Of a stretch of 64,000 nucleotides of DNA, positions 43,447 to 51,858 are shown in pieces. The notes below the pieces were generated by a model, which searched no databases, was not told the origin of the DNA, and worked only from the letters and a program-made list of their open reading frames with translations. Origin of the DNA: JBDIVL01 sp039794405 (GTDB taxonomy: Bacteria > Planctomycetota > Brocadiia > Brocadiales > Brocadiaceae); assembly GCA_039794405.1 (NCBI GenBank), contig JBDIVL010000019.1, forward strand, positions 1 through 64,000. Reading direction: 5' to 3'. Position numbers and translations under genes: made by a program. How positions within the stretch are numbered: the first letter of the stretch is position 1; every line of letters begins with the position of its first letter.

Positions 43447-44811
43447 TTATATTCCTGGATAGCAACTTGTACCATGCTCGTAAACATCAATACCAGAGCG
43501 TTCTGTATTGACAGGCACCCTCAAACCTATGAAACGTTTTAAAACGAAGAAAAACAGGGAGCCAACCGTAAAACACCACGCCACTAAGGTAACACAAGCA
43601 ATAAATTGGGCAAGTAATTGCCAGCCGGAGCCGGTAATTAAGCCCCTTACACCTCCGTAAGTCCCATCAGAAAATATTCCAACTGAAAGCAAACCCCAGA
43701 TTCCATTTGCCCCGTGCACAGAAGCAGCGCCAACGGGATCGTCCACTCTTAACTTACTTTCAATCAAATATAAGGACATTCTCGTAATTAAACTCGCAAT
43801 AATTCCGATAACAACCGCTGCCCAATGTGGTACATACGCCCCGGATGCCGTTATTGCAACACATCCTGCCAGTGCCCCATTGCAAGTCATGATTACATCA
43901 AACTTTTTTGTTGTAAAGTACACGAGATAAAGGAGGGAAATTGCGCCTGCTACGGCAGATAAAAAAGTATTTACAGCTATAATAGACACGCGAAGTTCTG
44001 TTACTGCAAGCGTACTACCTGCATTGAAACCGAACCATCCGAATATCAAAATAAGCGTTCCAACCACAATATAGACCAGATTATGTCCGTGGATTACATT
44101 AGGGCTGCCATCAGGATTATATTTTCCAAATCTTGGCCCTATAAACCACGCTGCAATAAACGCAATTAAACCTCCCATTCCATGCACTACTCCAGAACCA
44201 GCAAAATCACGTGCCCCTGCTCCAAATGGCAGCAGTTCCAGCCATCCTTGGCCCCACATCCAGTGCCCAAAGATGGGATAAAGTACACCAGACAGAAAGG
44301 CACTATATATAATATGTACATGAAATTTAATTCTTTCCGCTACTGCACCGGCAACAATCGTACAGGCAGTAGCGGCAAACATTATTTGAAATATCCAGAG
44401 AACTGCAGTTGATACATCATAAGCATTCCCAATTAACAGGAAACCACTGTAGCCAATAAAATAATTCCCACCCAGAAGTCCAGGTGCTAATTTTGAACCT
44501 CCGAACATAAGTGCAAAACCAAAAAGCCAAAAAATTAGTGCACCGGCACAAAAATCTACAAAACTCATGGCGATGTAGTTGAGCGCGTTCTTCTTCTGGA
44601 CAAAACCAGCTCCAAGGAATGTAAATCCGACCTGCATGTTAAAAACTAAAAAAGCACTAAGAAGTATCCATGCAAAGTTTACAGAAAATTTCAATCCCTC
44701 TATGCTATCTGAATAAGTATGAATGCCACTGGGATCACCGGCGAGCACATCTTTCATGAAGAAAATCGATAATCCGCTAAACAGAAGAGAGAAAAAAGAA
44801 CACCTTTTCAA
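43447..44811 (-). CDS. amt: Ammonium transporter, Amt family (2)
   Basis: A 454-residue Amt protein. The open frame runs further upstream, but TTG 44811 is preferred: AAGGGGA lies five to six bases ahead, and the resulting MKRCSFFSLLFSGLSIFF makes a signal-type N-terminus ending near VLAGDPSG. Pore His residues are in ARDFAGSGVVHGMGGLI and VDDPVGAASVHGANGIWGLL. FGWFGFNAGSTLAVTEL is the family signature. It is closer to Amt3 than to Amt1 (shared GKYNPDGSPNVIHGHNLVY region). PII gene glnB2 is upstream by 92 bases. Confidence 0.93.
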   Translation of the reverse strand: MKRCSFFSLLFSGLSIFFMKDVLAGDPSGIHTYSDSIEGLKFSVNFAWILLSAFLVFNMQVGFTFLGAGFVQKKNALNYIAMSFVDFCAGALIFWLFGFALMFGGSKLAPGLLGGNYFIGYSGFLLIGNAYDVSTAVLWIFQIMFAATACTIVAGAVAERIKFHVHIIYSAFLSGVLYPIFGHWMWGQGWLELLPFGAGARDFAGSGVVHGMGGLIAFIAAWFIGPRFGKYNPDGSPNVIHGHNLVYIVVGTLILIFGWFGFNAGSTLAVTELRVSIIAVNTFLSAVAGAISLLYLVYFTTKKFDVIMTCNGALAGCVAITASGAYVPHWAAVVIGIIASLITRMSLYLIESKLRVDDPVGAASVHGANGIWGLLSVGIFSDGTYGGVRGLITGSGWQLLAQFIACVTLVAWCFTVGSLFFFVLKRFIGLRVPVNTERSGIDVYEHGTSCYPGI

Positions 44812-44903
44812 TTTTATCCCCTTGTCAAAGTTGCTGATGTTATCCCGCAAATTGCAGGACAACATCAGCAAAGATCATGACAAATTATAGCATATGGTTC
44901 AAC

Positions 44904-45242
44904 TTAGATTGCTGCTTCACCCGTTTCTTTCGTACGAATCCGGTAAATATTTTCCACGTTAAAAATGAATATCTTCCCATCCCCAATGCTTCCCGTTTGG
45001 GATTCATTAATGATAGTGTTGACAATTTTATCGACATCACTATCTTTAACAATAATTTCAATTTTGATCTTCGATAACAGATCAACCCGGTACCTTCTTC
45101 CACGCCATACCTCGCTGATGCCCTTTTGACTACCATGCCCTTTTACCTCTGTAACCGTCATCCCTGGATAGCCCAATTCCGTCAAGGCATCCCTGACAAT
45201 ATTAAACTTTTCTGGCCTAATTATTGCTTCAATTTTTTTCAT
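44904..45242 (-). CDS. glnB: PII signal protein 2 with Tyr51 retained
   Basis: A 112-residue PII protein, about two-thirds identical to the first by eye. T-loop: KGHGSQKGISEVWRGRRYRV, with Tyr at position 51, so it could be uridylylated where its paralogue cannot. The B- and C-loop signature TGSIGDGKIFIFNVENIYRI is intact. GGAGG lies ten bases before the ATG. It is set between amt3 (58 bases upstream) and amt2 and probably gates one or both. The Trp at position 46 is shared with the paralogue in place of the enterobacterial Tyr46. Confidence 0.95.
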   Translation of the reverse strand: MKKIEAIIRPEKFNIVRDALTELGYPGMTVTEVKGHGSQKGISEVWRGRRYRVDLLSKIKIEIIVKDSDVDKIVNTIINESQTGSIGDGKIFIFNVENIYRIRTKETGEAAI

Positions 45243-45300
45243 GAAAAACCTCCGTCCATTGAATACTATCTAATTATAGTAAAATCGTTCTCGATATATA

Positions 45301-46872
45301 TTATTTCTTTTTCTCCGGTTTGAGTCTTGCATATACCCATCGGCCAAGTTTATCCGAGTAAATCTTTTCTCTTCCTTTTTCTTTGCTGAGCGCTTCTTCA
45401 AGAATAGATTCTTGTTCTCTCTCTATCCGTAAGTCAGCTTCGGTTATTCTGGCCTCAGGTGCTATAAACTCTTCTTCTACTGGATAACATGGAGAACCAT
45501 GGATATGCGTATCTACGCCGTCCGATTCTACAAGATCGGATACCCTTATTCCCATCGTATATTTTAATCCGAAGAATACGGCAGCTCCCCAGGCAAATGA
45601 CCAGCCGATAGCGACTGCAGTTCCTATTGCTTGTGCTACGAGCTGCGAGCCGGAACCGGTAATCAAACCATACACACCGCCATAAGTGCCATCGGCAAAG
45701 ATGCCAACAGCGAGCATACCCCAGATACCATTGGCAGCGTGAACTGCCACTGCGCCGAGTGGATCATCGATTTTAAATACAACTTCAACGAGCGAGAAGG
45801 CACCTCTCATTGCCAGACCAGCAAGGAGTCCGATAACAGCAGCCGCCCAGGGGGCAACATAAGCACAAGGTGCTGTAATAGCGACGAGTCCTGCTAAAGC
45901 ACCATTGCAGATAAATGGCACATCGACGTAACCCATCCTGGCCCAGGTGAAAATCAGCATAACAACTGCTCCGGTTGCTGCAGCTATAAAGGTGTTGGCT
46001 GCGACTACAGACATACGCAGATCAGTCGCTGCCAGGGTGCTGCCGGCATTAAACCCGAACCAGCCAAAGGCGAGAATGAAAGTACCTATCACTACGTAGA
46101 CAAGGTTATGACCCGGGATGGCATTTGCCGTACCGTCTGGATTATATTTTCCTTTTCTTGGTCCTAGCGCCCATGCGCCAACCAGCGCCATAATACCGCC
46201 TACCGTGTGTACTGTGGCACAACCTGCAAAGTCTTTTACTCCAGCTCCTATTGGGAGGCTGCCTAACCACCCGCCACCCCATACCCAATGTCCGTAAATT
46301 GGATAAATTAAACCACACATCAAAAAGCTATAGATAAGGTATGGTACAAATTTTAACCTTTCTGCAACAGCGCCTGCAATAATTGAGACGGTTTTTGTGG
46401 CGAACACCATCTGGAAAAGCCAGAACATAATCGTTTGAACATCATAAGACCTGCCGCTAAGGAAAAATCCATCCCATCCAATAAAGGAATTACCATACTC
46501 AAGTCCTGGTACTAACTGAGAACCACCAAACATTAACGCAAATCCGAACAGGTAAAAGACAACCGCTCCGAGTGTAGAATCAATGAAACAATGAGCCATA
46601 TAGCCCAACATGTTCTTTTGCCGTAAAAACCCGCCCAGAAATGTAAATCCTGCTTGCATACTAAATACCAAAAAGGCTCCGAGTAACGTCCATGTGAAAT
46701 TAATTGCATATTTCAAACCTTGAATGCTGTCTGTATACGTTTCGGTACCATTCGGGTCTGCTGCTTCAACAACTCCCAGATCTAACGTAAATATTCCCAT
46801 GGTTATTAATAGCAACCATGTACTAATTATCATGTTATTCGATATACTTTTTTTATTAGATACACGTTTCAT
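45301..46872 (-). CDS. amt: Ammonium transporter, Amt family (3) with extended C-terminus
   Basis: A 523-residue Amt protein with signal-like N-terminus (IISTWLLLITMGIFTLDLGV, then VEAADPNG). Pore His residues lie in VKDFAGCATVHTVGGIMALV and IDDPLGAVAVHAANGIWGML. FGWFGFNAGSTLAATDLRMS is the family signature. About 70 extra residues follow the last membrane segment, very rich in Glu and Arg (EADLRIEREQESILEEALSK), longer than in Amt1 and Amt2. This tail may bind PII or another partner. GGAGAGGG precedes the ATG. It is first of the minus-strand nitrogen cluster. Confidence 0.95.
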   Translation of the reverse strand: MKRVSNKKSISNNMIISTWLLLITMGIFTLDLGVVEAADPNGTETYTDSIQGLKYAINFTWTLLGAFLVFSMQAGFTFLGGFLRQKNMLGYMAHCFIDSTLGAVVFYLFGFALMFGGSQLVPGLEYGNSFIGWDGFFLSGRSYDVQTIMFWLFQMVFATKTVSIIAGAVAERLKFVPYLIYSFLMCGLIYPIYGHWVWGGGWLGSLPIGAGVKDFAGCATVHTVGGIMALVGAWALGPRKGKYNPDGTANAIPGHNLVYVVIGTFILAFGWFGFNAGSTLAATDLRMSVVAANTFIAAATGAVVMLIFTWARMGYVDVPFICNGALAGLVAITAPCAYVAPWAAAVIGLLAGLAMRGAFSLVEVVFKIDDPLGAVAVHAANGIWGMLAVGIFADGTYGGVYGLITGSGSQLVAQAIGTAVAIGWSFAWGAAVFFGLKYTMGIRVSDLVESDGVDTHIHGSPCYPVEEEFIAPEARITEADLRIEREQESILEEALSKEKGREKIYSDKLGRWVYARLKPEKKK

Positions 46873-47006
46873 AAGTCCATCCCTCTCCTGGCAAAATATT
46901 ACCTCTTATGCAAATTAATTACAATAACAAAATCTTAAAATGCGTCTCTATTTCATTATTCTTCTCTCGTTTTTTTCGCACCTCCTTTCGTAAATTTTTT
47001 ATATAA

Positions 47007-47020
47007 AATACTGCAGTATT
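47007..47020. promoter_or_regulatory. Perfect 14-base palindrome upstream of amt3
   Basis: aatactgcagtatt is identical to its reverse complement, lies about 135 bases before the amt3 start and is followed on the minus strand by a TATATAAA stretch resembling a -10 element. It could be a dimer-binding operator. Confidence 0.4.
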
Positions 47021-47054
47021 AATGAGATTTTTTGGCGACTTTTCTTACACCCCT

Positions 47055-47075
47055 GCGTAGGGGCGTGCAATACGC
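47055..47075. repeat. Short family-B-like hairpin
   Basis: gtaggggcgtgcaatacgcc begins like family B elements and shares their upstream flank (gcgacttttcttacacccct). The right flank gaatggtttgaaatttc resembles the inverted flank of family C copies. It appears to be a collapsed or hybrid copy. Confidence 0.5.
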
Positions 47076-47515
47076 CACTGCAAGAATGGTTTGAAATTTC
47101 TATATATTAAAATTTTTAAGTAAACTGATCAACAGGAAGCAACAATTATGCCGATATTAAATCACTTGTATTTATTTTAATGCTTATAACATACTTCAAC
47201 ATTTGTAATTCATCTTGTATAAAGAGATATGATTTATTTTCAGTATGAATAATTCTGTAATTTTGAATATTTATTTTCCATATTGGTACAATTTGTGATC
47301 ATTCTGTATTCATCTTATATTTTTTCGTAACATACTATTAAAATTCAAGTTATACAATAATTTTTTATAATAAATTAAAAGCGTTGTATTGGTTTATTTC
47401 AGCCACAATTGCAAATTTATTCATTATTTTTGAAAAATGTAAAAATCCTTGTTTTATCTTTATATTGCTTTATAATTTCGAAAACTGCCAATCCCTGGTA
47501 AAATATAGGTTTATC

Positions 47516-48322
47516 ATGTATAGAATTAACAAGTATTATTTTGATGATTTCAAGTGTCAAGCAAGTTTACACAAATCGAACTATGCCATTTTAACCAATA
47601 CGGAAGGAAAGGGGATAAAGTATTCTCCTGACTTTGATTTTTCAGAGGAATATTATATATTAAAGGAACTTTCTCATGATCAGATACCAAAGGTCTATGA
47701 TTTTGGAATAGGGGATCTGTTTAGGAATGGAAGGTTTTTAATTAAACAAAACTTTATCGTATTACAGAATGTCAGTGGATATGATCTTGTAGAGTACTTT
47801 GAAGAGAAGGATGTTGAAAATCTGAAAACAATAGATGAGATCATTACATTATTTATTACTGTTTGTAATCCACTGCAGTATCTGCATAATAAGAACTATA
47901 TTCATTGTGATTTGAAGCCCGGCCATTTGATTCTCAACCAAAAAACAGGATTGGTATATCTCATTGATTATGAGCTGACCATTAAAAAGGGGGGTGTTAT
48001 CAAAGGGATTACGAAAGAATATTCATCGCCAGAGCAACTTCAGATGCTTTCATATCTTAAGGACCGGCCAAGAAAATTTCATTATGAGGATATTTCCTCT
48101 GCTGTTCGCTTAGATGGTAGGGCAGATCTTTATGCTGTAGGTCTTATACTCTATCAGATACTGACAAGGAGGCCCTGGCAAAATGAAAGAGTTCTACCCC
48201 GTCAGGTAAATAGCCAGGTACCTCAAAAATTGGAAGAAATTGTAAAGGGATTATTAGAGGTAAATGTTTCTCACAGGATTCCATCAGCCGAGGAGTTAAA
48301 AAGGGCACTGAGTGATATCTAG
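47516..48322 (+). CDS. Protein-kinase-like protein with degenerate motifs
   Basis: A 268-residue protein of the Ser/Thr kinase fold from ATG 47516; the frame is open earlier but that part is low in credible sequence. The catalytic loop is HCDLKPGHLIL (about 130-140), keeping the Asp but with His where Asn normally binds metal. The DFG motif reads DYE (YLIDYELT, about 151-153). An APE-like SSPEQ follows, and DGRADLYAVGLILYQILTRR matches the F-helix region. The glycine loop is not recognisable. It may be a weak kinase or a pseudokinase. It is eight bases ahead of a phosphoesterase gene, suggesting a functional pair. Confidence 0.8.
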   Translation: MYRINKYYFDDFKCQASLHKSNYAILTNTEGKGIKYSPDFDFSEEYYILKELSHDQIPKVYDFGIGDLFRNGRFLIKQNFIVLQNVSGYDLVEYFEEKDVENLKTIDEIITLFITVCNPLQYLHNKNYIHCDLKPGHLILNQKTGLVYLIDYELTIKKGGVIKGITKEYSSPEQLQMLSYLKDRPRKFHYEDISSAVRLDGRADLYAVGLILYQILTRRPWQNERVLPRQVNSQVPQKLEEIVKGLLEVNVSHRIPSAEELKRALSDI

Positions 48323-48330
48323 ACAAGCTT

Positions 48331-49254
48331 ATGAAAAATGTCATCATATCGGATATACATGGTAATGTTGATGCATTGCTGGCGGTAATAAAAGAAATCG
48401 CCGAGAAGGAAAATAATATTGAGAGACTGTTAATCGCAGGGGATATTGTTGGCTATGGTGCATCTCCAAATGAATGTTGTGATATTGTACGTTTTTTGAT
48501 GTATGGAAGAAAGAAAGTGGACTTGGATACTATTTTCCAGATATCATCTCAACCATACTTTGATTCTGCACAGAGAGATAATTTGCAAAATGGTTTCCTG
48601 TTATTGGAAAAGAAGTGTATTGCTGTCAGCGGGAATCATGACAGGGAGGCAGTCGATATGCCTTCTCTTACCTCAGAAATGAATCCGGTGGCGAGGACTG
48701 CTATAGACTGGACGAAAGCGATGTTAACGAAGGAAAATTTTAAATTCTTAAGCAGCCTTTCCCTCAGGGCAAAATTTAGAAGGGAAGGGTTCGAGGTTGT
48801 ACACAGTACTCCCACTTATCCACAGGGATACGAGTATGCCAAAAATGCAAGTGTGTTAAAATATATGACCTTGCGGTCAAAAATAACTTTTGGAGGGCAT
48901 ACACACCGGCCTTCAGCGTACATTTATACAAAGGAAGCCAGAACAGTAAGCGCATCAGTATTTATTCCGGCGGATAATTACGATATGAGACTTATGCTTA
49001 TCGAGAGGGGATCAACAAACAGGGTGGAATCTTTTCATATCGATACAGAGAAGGAATGGAAATATTATATCAATGTTGGTTCGGTTGGTCAGCCAAGGGA
49101 CGGGAACCCCCATGCATGTTATGTTGTATTTGATTCTGTTTCAAAACATCTCTGTTTTAAACGAACATGTTACAATACAGAAGCCGCATCAAGAAGAATC
49201 ACGGAGGCACAGTTACCTCATGAATTGGCACAAAGGGTATTGAAGGGTGTTTAG
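48331..49254 (+). CDS. Calcineurin-like metallophosphoesterase
   Basis: A 307-residue metal-dependent phosphoesterase. Motifs in order: ISDIHGN (residues 5-12), LIAGDIVGYG (about 34-43), VSGNHDRE (about 99-106), and FGGHTHRPSAYIY (about 190-202), together the dinuclear metal site. A NVGSVGQPRDGNPHACY motif near 252-268 is typical of the YfcE/PP2A-related group of small bacterial phosphodiesterases. No signal peptide is seen, so it is cytosolic. Its tight coupling to the kinase-like gene suggests the two act on the same phosphorylated target. Confidence 0.9.
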   Translation: MKNVIISDIHGNVDALLAVIKEIAEKENNIERLLIAGDIVGYGASPNECCDIVRFLMYGRKKVDLDTIFQISSQPYFDSAQRDNLQNGFLLLEKKCIAVSGNHDREAVDMPSLTSEMNPVARTAIDWTKAMLTKENFKFLSSLSLRAKFRREGFEVVHSTPTYPQGYEYAKNASVLKYMTLRSKITFGGHTHRPSAYIYTKEARTVSASVFIPADNYDMRLMLIERGSTNRVESFHIDTEKEWKYYINVGSVGQPRDGNPHACYVVFDSVSKHLCFKRTCYNTEAASRRITEAQLPHELAQRVLKGV

Positions 49255-49494
49255 ACAATTGTTATTGAAAAATAAGGGATTGTAAAACTGAATTTTAAAG
49301 GGCTTGAAAATTATACGTCTTTTATTTGCAGCCACTTATCAAATTTCCCCTCTGACTTATATGGATAAAGATAAACCTTGCGTAGGAGGGGGAGGTTATA
49401 CCTTGAATAGTTAGTAACATGCGTAAATGTAACCGGCGGTTATTCTGAAAAATTCATAAGAAGGTTTGTAACGTTAAATCAGCTCCCCCTGTTT

Positions 49495-49974
49495 TCACTT
49501 TTCACTAAATACAAAAGTTCCACTTTTTCCCCCGGACTTTTTTATAAGGTGGATATCGCTTATCACCATTCCTTTATCTGCAGATTTACACATATCATAT
49601 ATTGTAATTGCGCAGATGGCTGCGGCAGTAATAGCCTCCATTTCCACTCCGGTTTTTCCAGTAACCCGGACTTCTGAAAATATATCAATTGTATCAAGGG
49701 CATTATTCGTATAATCTATCTTTACACTGGTTAAGTTGAGTGGATGACACATGGGAACCAGAGCAGAAGTTTGCTTTGCAGCCATAATACCGGCTACTCT
49801 GGCTACCTCGAACACATCCCCTTTCTGTATCCTTTTATCAAGAATAAGCTGAAAGGTTTCCGGTTTCATAACAATCTTTGCATGTGCAACAGCAATCCTA
49901 TCGGTAATTTCCTTGTTGCTCACATCTACCATGCGCGATGCGCCCTGTTCATCAAAATGGGTTAATTGTGTCAT
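49495..49974 (-). CDS. moaC: Cyclic pyranopterin monophosphate synthase accessory protein MoaC
   Basis: Second enzyme of molybdopterin synthesis; with MoaA (about 8 kb away at 57187) it makes cyclic pyranopterin monophosphate from GTP. It has 159 residues from ATG 49974; a GTG five codons earlier overlaps the AGGAGG itself. Motifs: MVDVSNKEITDRIAVAHAKI, AGIMAAKQTSALVPMCHPLN with the catalytic His, EVRVTGKTGVEMEAITAAA and MCKSADKGMVISDIHLIKKS with the conserved Lys residues. Length and motif order are normal. It is not in an operon with other moa genes here. Confidence 0.95.
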   Translation of the reverse strand: MTQLTHFDEQGASRMVDVSNKEITDRIAVAHAKIVMKPETFQLILDKRIQKGDVFEVARVAGIMAAKQTSALVPMCHPLNLTSVKIDYTNNALDTIDIFSEVRVTGKTGVEMEAITAAAICAITIYDMCKSADKGMVISDIHLIKKSGGKSGTFVFSEK

Positions 49975-50093
49975 TTGACTAATATTCACCTCCTCTATTT
50001 GGTAAACCCGTCTATATCAACAGCAGTACTTTGTAGAAACTTCTTTTTGGTGAGCCACAAAATGTTTCATACGATCCCCTTGTTACGGGCTGA

Positions 50094-50226
50094 ACTTAAC
50101 GGCGGAACTGAGCGGCAACCACAAACGGTGCGCAATGGGCGAACGTAGCTGTTCTCCTGATTCTCATCGGCAAGCCGAGATTGAAAATAGCGGCAATAGC
50201 AGGTCAGGTGGAACGAATTGTTATGC
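50094..50226 (-). other. attC-like recombination site remnant (tentative)
   Basis: Read on the minus strand, the nucleotidyltransferase stop codon lies inside gcataacaattcgttccacc, like the R-prime-prime end of integron cassette attC sites, and 133 bases on the sequence cgttaagttc matches the GTTRRRY core. A central hairpin (cggc-aa-gccg near 50173) is present. The arms between the ends do not pair well, so this may be coincidence or a decayed site. Confidence 0.25.
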
Positions 50227-51009
50227 AGCAGTTTTTGCCCAAGCTACTTCTAATGACCAGCGAAATAGTTCATCCAGCTTTTCAGCGTTGGGTCTAAAAC
50301 TGTTCCCTTCGTACTTTTTGCTTCCAAGCCTTTCAAGTTCTGCCTCAATAAATTCGCTAATGATGGGTATTCTTGACTCCTTATCCAACTCTTGCCCCTC
50401 TTTTTTACGTTCCAACAACTCTCTTATGGCTTCCTTTAACTCCCTCGATGTTACCATACGGTCAACCAAAAACTCAAATTCCATTGGAACAACCCCGTAG
50501 CCTGCTTCGATCCACTTGCAAGCCAATATCGGACGTAGAACGTAAAAATATTTCTTCACCCACACGATTTCGCCTTTAAGATATTCTCTAAAATTGCCTT
50601 CGGCCATATGCAGATAATGATAGAGGCAAGATTTTGGATAATAATACTCCGGTATCAAGGCTTTAATCTTGTTTGCAATATCAAGCCGCTGTTGATAAAT
50701 TATAGGTGAATTTAACCATTCCAGCAAAGGCGGGTTTGACTTTCGGAAAAGTTTAAGGGCTTTTCTGATGTCCCAACCATTTAGGTCTATTAAATCGTTG
50801 TCGGGTCGTTCGATCACGTCTCGTTTTTCATCAATGGTGAGATACCAATTCTTAGGGTGAATATACAAAAAACGTACATCATAGTCACTATCAGCGGAAG
50901 GAAAACCCCAGGCTCTACTTCCCGACTCACAAGCGTAGAAGATGCACACTCCTTTTTCTTGTTCAAGTTGTTGTAATATGGCTTGAATTTCTTTCTTTAT
51001 CTCACCCAT
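50221..51009 (-). CDS. RlaP/YcgL-type nucleotidyltransferase
   Basis: A 262-residue protein of the DNA-polymerase-beta-like nucleotidyltransferase superfamily. The motif ESGSRAWGFPSADSDYDVRF supplies the Gly-Ser and Asp-x-Asp metal site. Downstream helices (LNGWDIRKALKLFRKSNPPL, LLEWLNSPIIYQQR) are characteristic of the YcgL/RlaP family, whose substrate is not settled. ATG 51009 is preferred because GGAG lies six bases upstream; the frame continues open to 51246 through an HNH-like fragment. It may have arrived as a single unit (see the attC-like site), and its codon use looks a little more GC-rich than that of neighbours. Confidence 0.75.
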   Translation of the reverse strand: MGEIKKEIQAILQQLEQEKGVCIFYACESGSRAWGFPSADSDYDVRFLYIHPKNWYLTIDEKRDVIERPDNDLIDLNGWDIRKALKLFRKSNPPLLEWLNSPIIYQQRLDIANKIKALIPEYYYPKSCLYHYLHMAEGNFREYLKGEIVWVKKYFYVLRPILACKWIEAGYGVVPMEFEFLVDRMVTSRELKEAIRELLERKKEGQELDKESRIPIISEFIEAELERLGSKKYEGNSFRPNAEKLDELFRWSLEVAWAKTAA

Positions 51010-51246
51010 TTCATCTCCACCCCAGTCCGGCGGATAAAACCTATTTTTCACAAATCGGTGAAACGTCGAATACTGCCGGTCCCTGCACTTAGAGCAAGCG
51101 GGAACGACAGGCAAATTGTCAGGAAATGGTTCATCGAGGAACACACGTGACGGGTAATGATTGCGGGTACCCGTTTCTCCCCCACAAAAGGCACAGAACG
51201 CCAAGCACCTCTCGTTACCGTAAATCTGGAGCTTGTGCTTCATCAC
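51010..51246 (-). pseudogene. HNH-like N-terminal fragment fused in frame to the nucleotidyltransferase
   Basis: The in-frame upstream part reads CAFCGGETGTRNHYPSRVFL, then DEPFPDNLPVVPACSKC, a zinc-finger/HNH-type N-terminus (two CxxC pairs with an intervening RNHYPS). After ACSKC the sequence loses family character and runs into the ribosome site of the nucleotidyltransferase. It looks like a truncated nuclease-type gene joined to the next one, although a genuine 341-residue fusion protein cannot be excluded. Confidence 0.45.
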
Positions 51247-51342
51247 TCGGTCCGATATGGCGCCTAATATAAATTATACCGCTATTTGAGAATATGGAAG
51301 TTTATCAGTATAAAATTTTCATGTTATGTAAGCCAGTTCCGG

Positions 51343-51560
51343 GGGTGGCACTGACAAACTTTGTTTGTCAGTGTTTTATAATCCATACCCGCGTCCTCAG
51401 TGTTGGTTCAATCTTGTAGATTGAACCACATGTTTCGGCATTGACCTGTACGTTTTTGATTGGTATCTGGCATAGGAGACTTGCCCAAACGTTCCGGTTC
51501 AATCGTGGACGATTGAACCAACTCTGAGCACACGGACAAACCAGTTTGTTCGTGCCACCC
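51343..51560. repeat. Composite inverted repeat enclosing a family A element
   Basis: gggtggcac at 51343-51351 is inverted at 51552-51560 (gtgccaccc), and the adjoining gacaaact/agtttgttc match in the same way. Inside the left end is a perfect hairpin, cactgacaaac 51349-51359 with gtttgtcagtg 51363-51373. The family A element sits between the two ends. Confidence 0.65.
51402..51522 (+). repeat. Family A inverted-repeat element (copy 5)
   Basis: The most complete copy, 121 bases. Ends are gttggttcaatc and gattgaaccaac, perfectly inverted over 12 bases. Each end is also a hairpin (ttcaatcttgtagattgaa and ttcaatcgtggacgattgaa). The interior has cctgtacgtttttgattggt, shared with copies 2, 4 and 6. 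Confidence 0.9.
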
Positions 51561-51858
51561 GGTCTGGAATCCATCCTAGAATCCCAACTTAGTATCTATA
51601 ATCATTTGGAGATATCGTGTTTATAAGAGATATCCAGTACAGACATAGGTTTTGGGATAACTTCTAGTTTATTTCCTTACTCAATATCTTCGATAAATAT
51701 ATTGCTAATCGCCTTTTCCTTTTGTCCTTTTTGAGTATGTAGGGCAGGCTTGCCAAAATAAATCCTACCGATTCTTTGTCAAAACCATTTCGACCCAATC
51801 ATACGGAACCCATCCCGATTGTTCAATTTTTGGTAGGCGGATACCTACCCAACCCGGA

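Larger units (their letters stand above)
46873..47515. other. Divergent intergenic region between amt3 and the kinase-like gene
   Basis: A 643-base AT-rich gap. Contents: an orphan Shine-Dalgarno sequence at 46978-46988 (minus strand), a perfect 14-base palindrome at 47007-47020 and a short family-B-like hairpin at 47055-47075. The remainder (47100-47515) is very AT-rich with no clear gene; an open frame upstream of ATG 47516 in this region has no family features. Confidence 0.55.
51247..51858. other. Intergenic region with nested repeats, downstream of dabB
   Basis: A 612-base gap. It contains a composite repeat at 51343-51560 that encloses the family A copy 51402-51522, then about 300 bases without recognisable structure. 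Just after the dabB stop a small stem (gtaggcggatacctac near 51832-51847) is visible; it lacks a T-run on the minus strand and is not a convincing terminator. Confidence 0.5.

Noticed and set aside
46873..46972. Sigma-54 promoter ahead of amt3
   Set aside because: A GG and a GC occur in ggtaatattttgcc but are nine bases apart and not ten, and the rest of the consensus is absent.
49255..49494. Possible molybdenum-cofactor riboswitch next to moaC
   Set aside because: The region is downstream of moaC, which is on the minus strand, and no conserved riboswitch core could be recognised.
51368..51574. Short minus-strand frame downstream of dabB sharing a KIEPTL peptide with one near 57000
   Set aside because: The shared peptide comes from translating two copies of the family A repeat; it is not evidence of related proteins.
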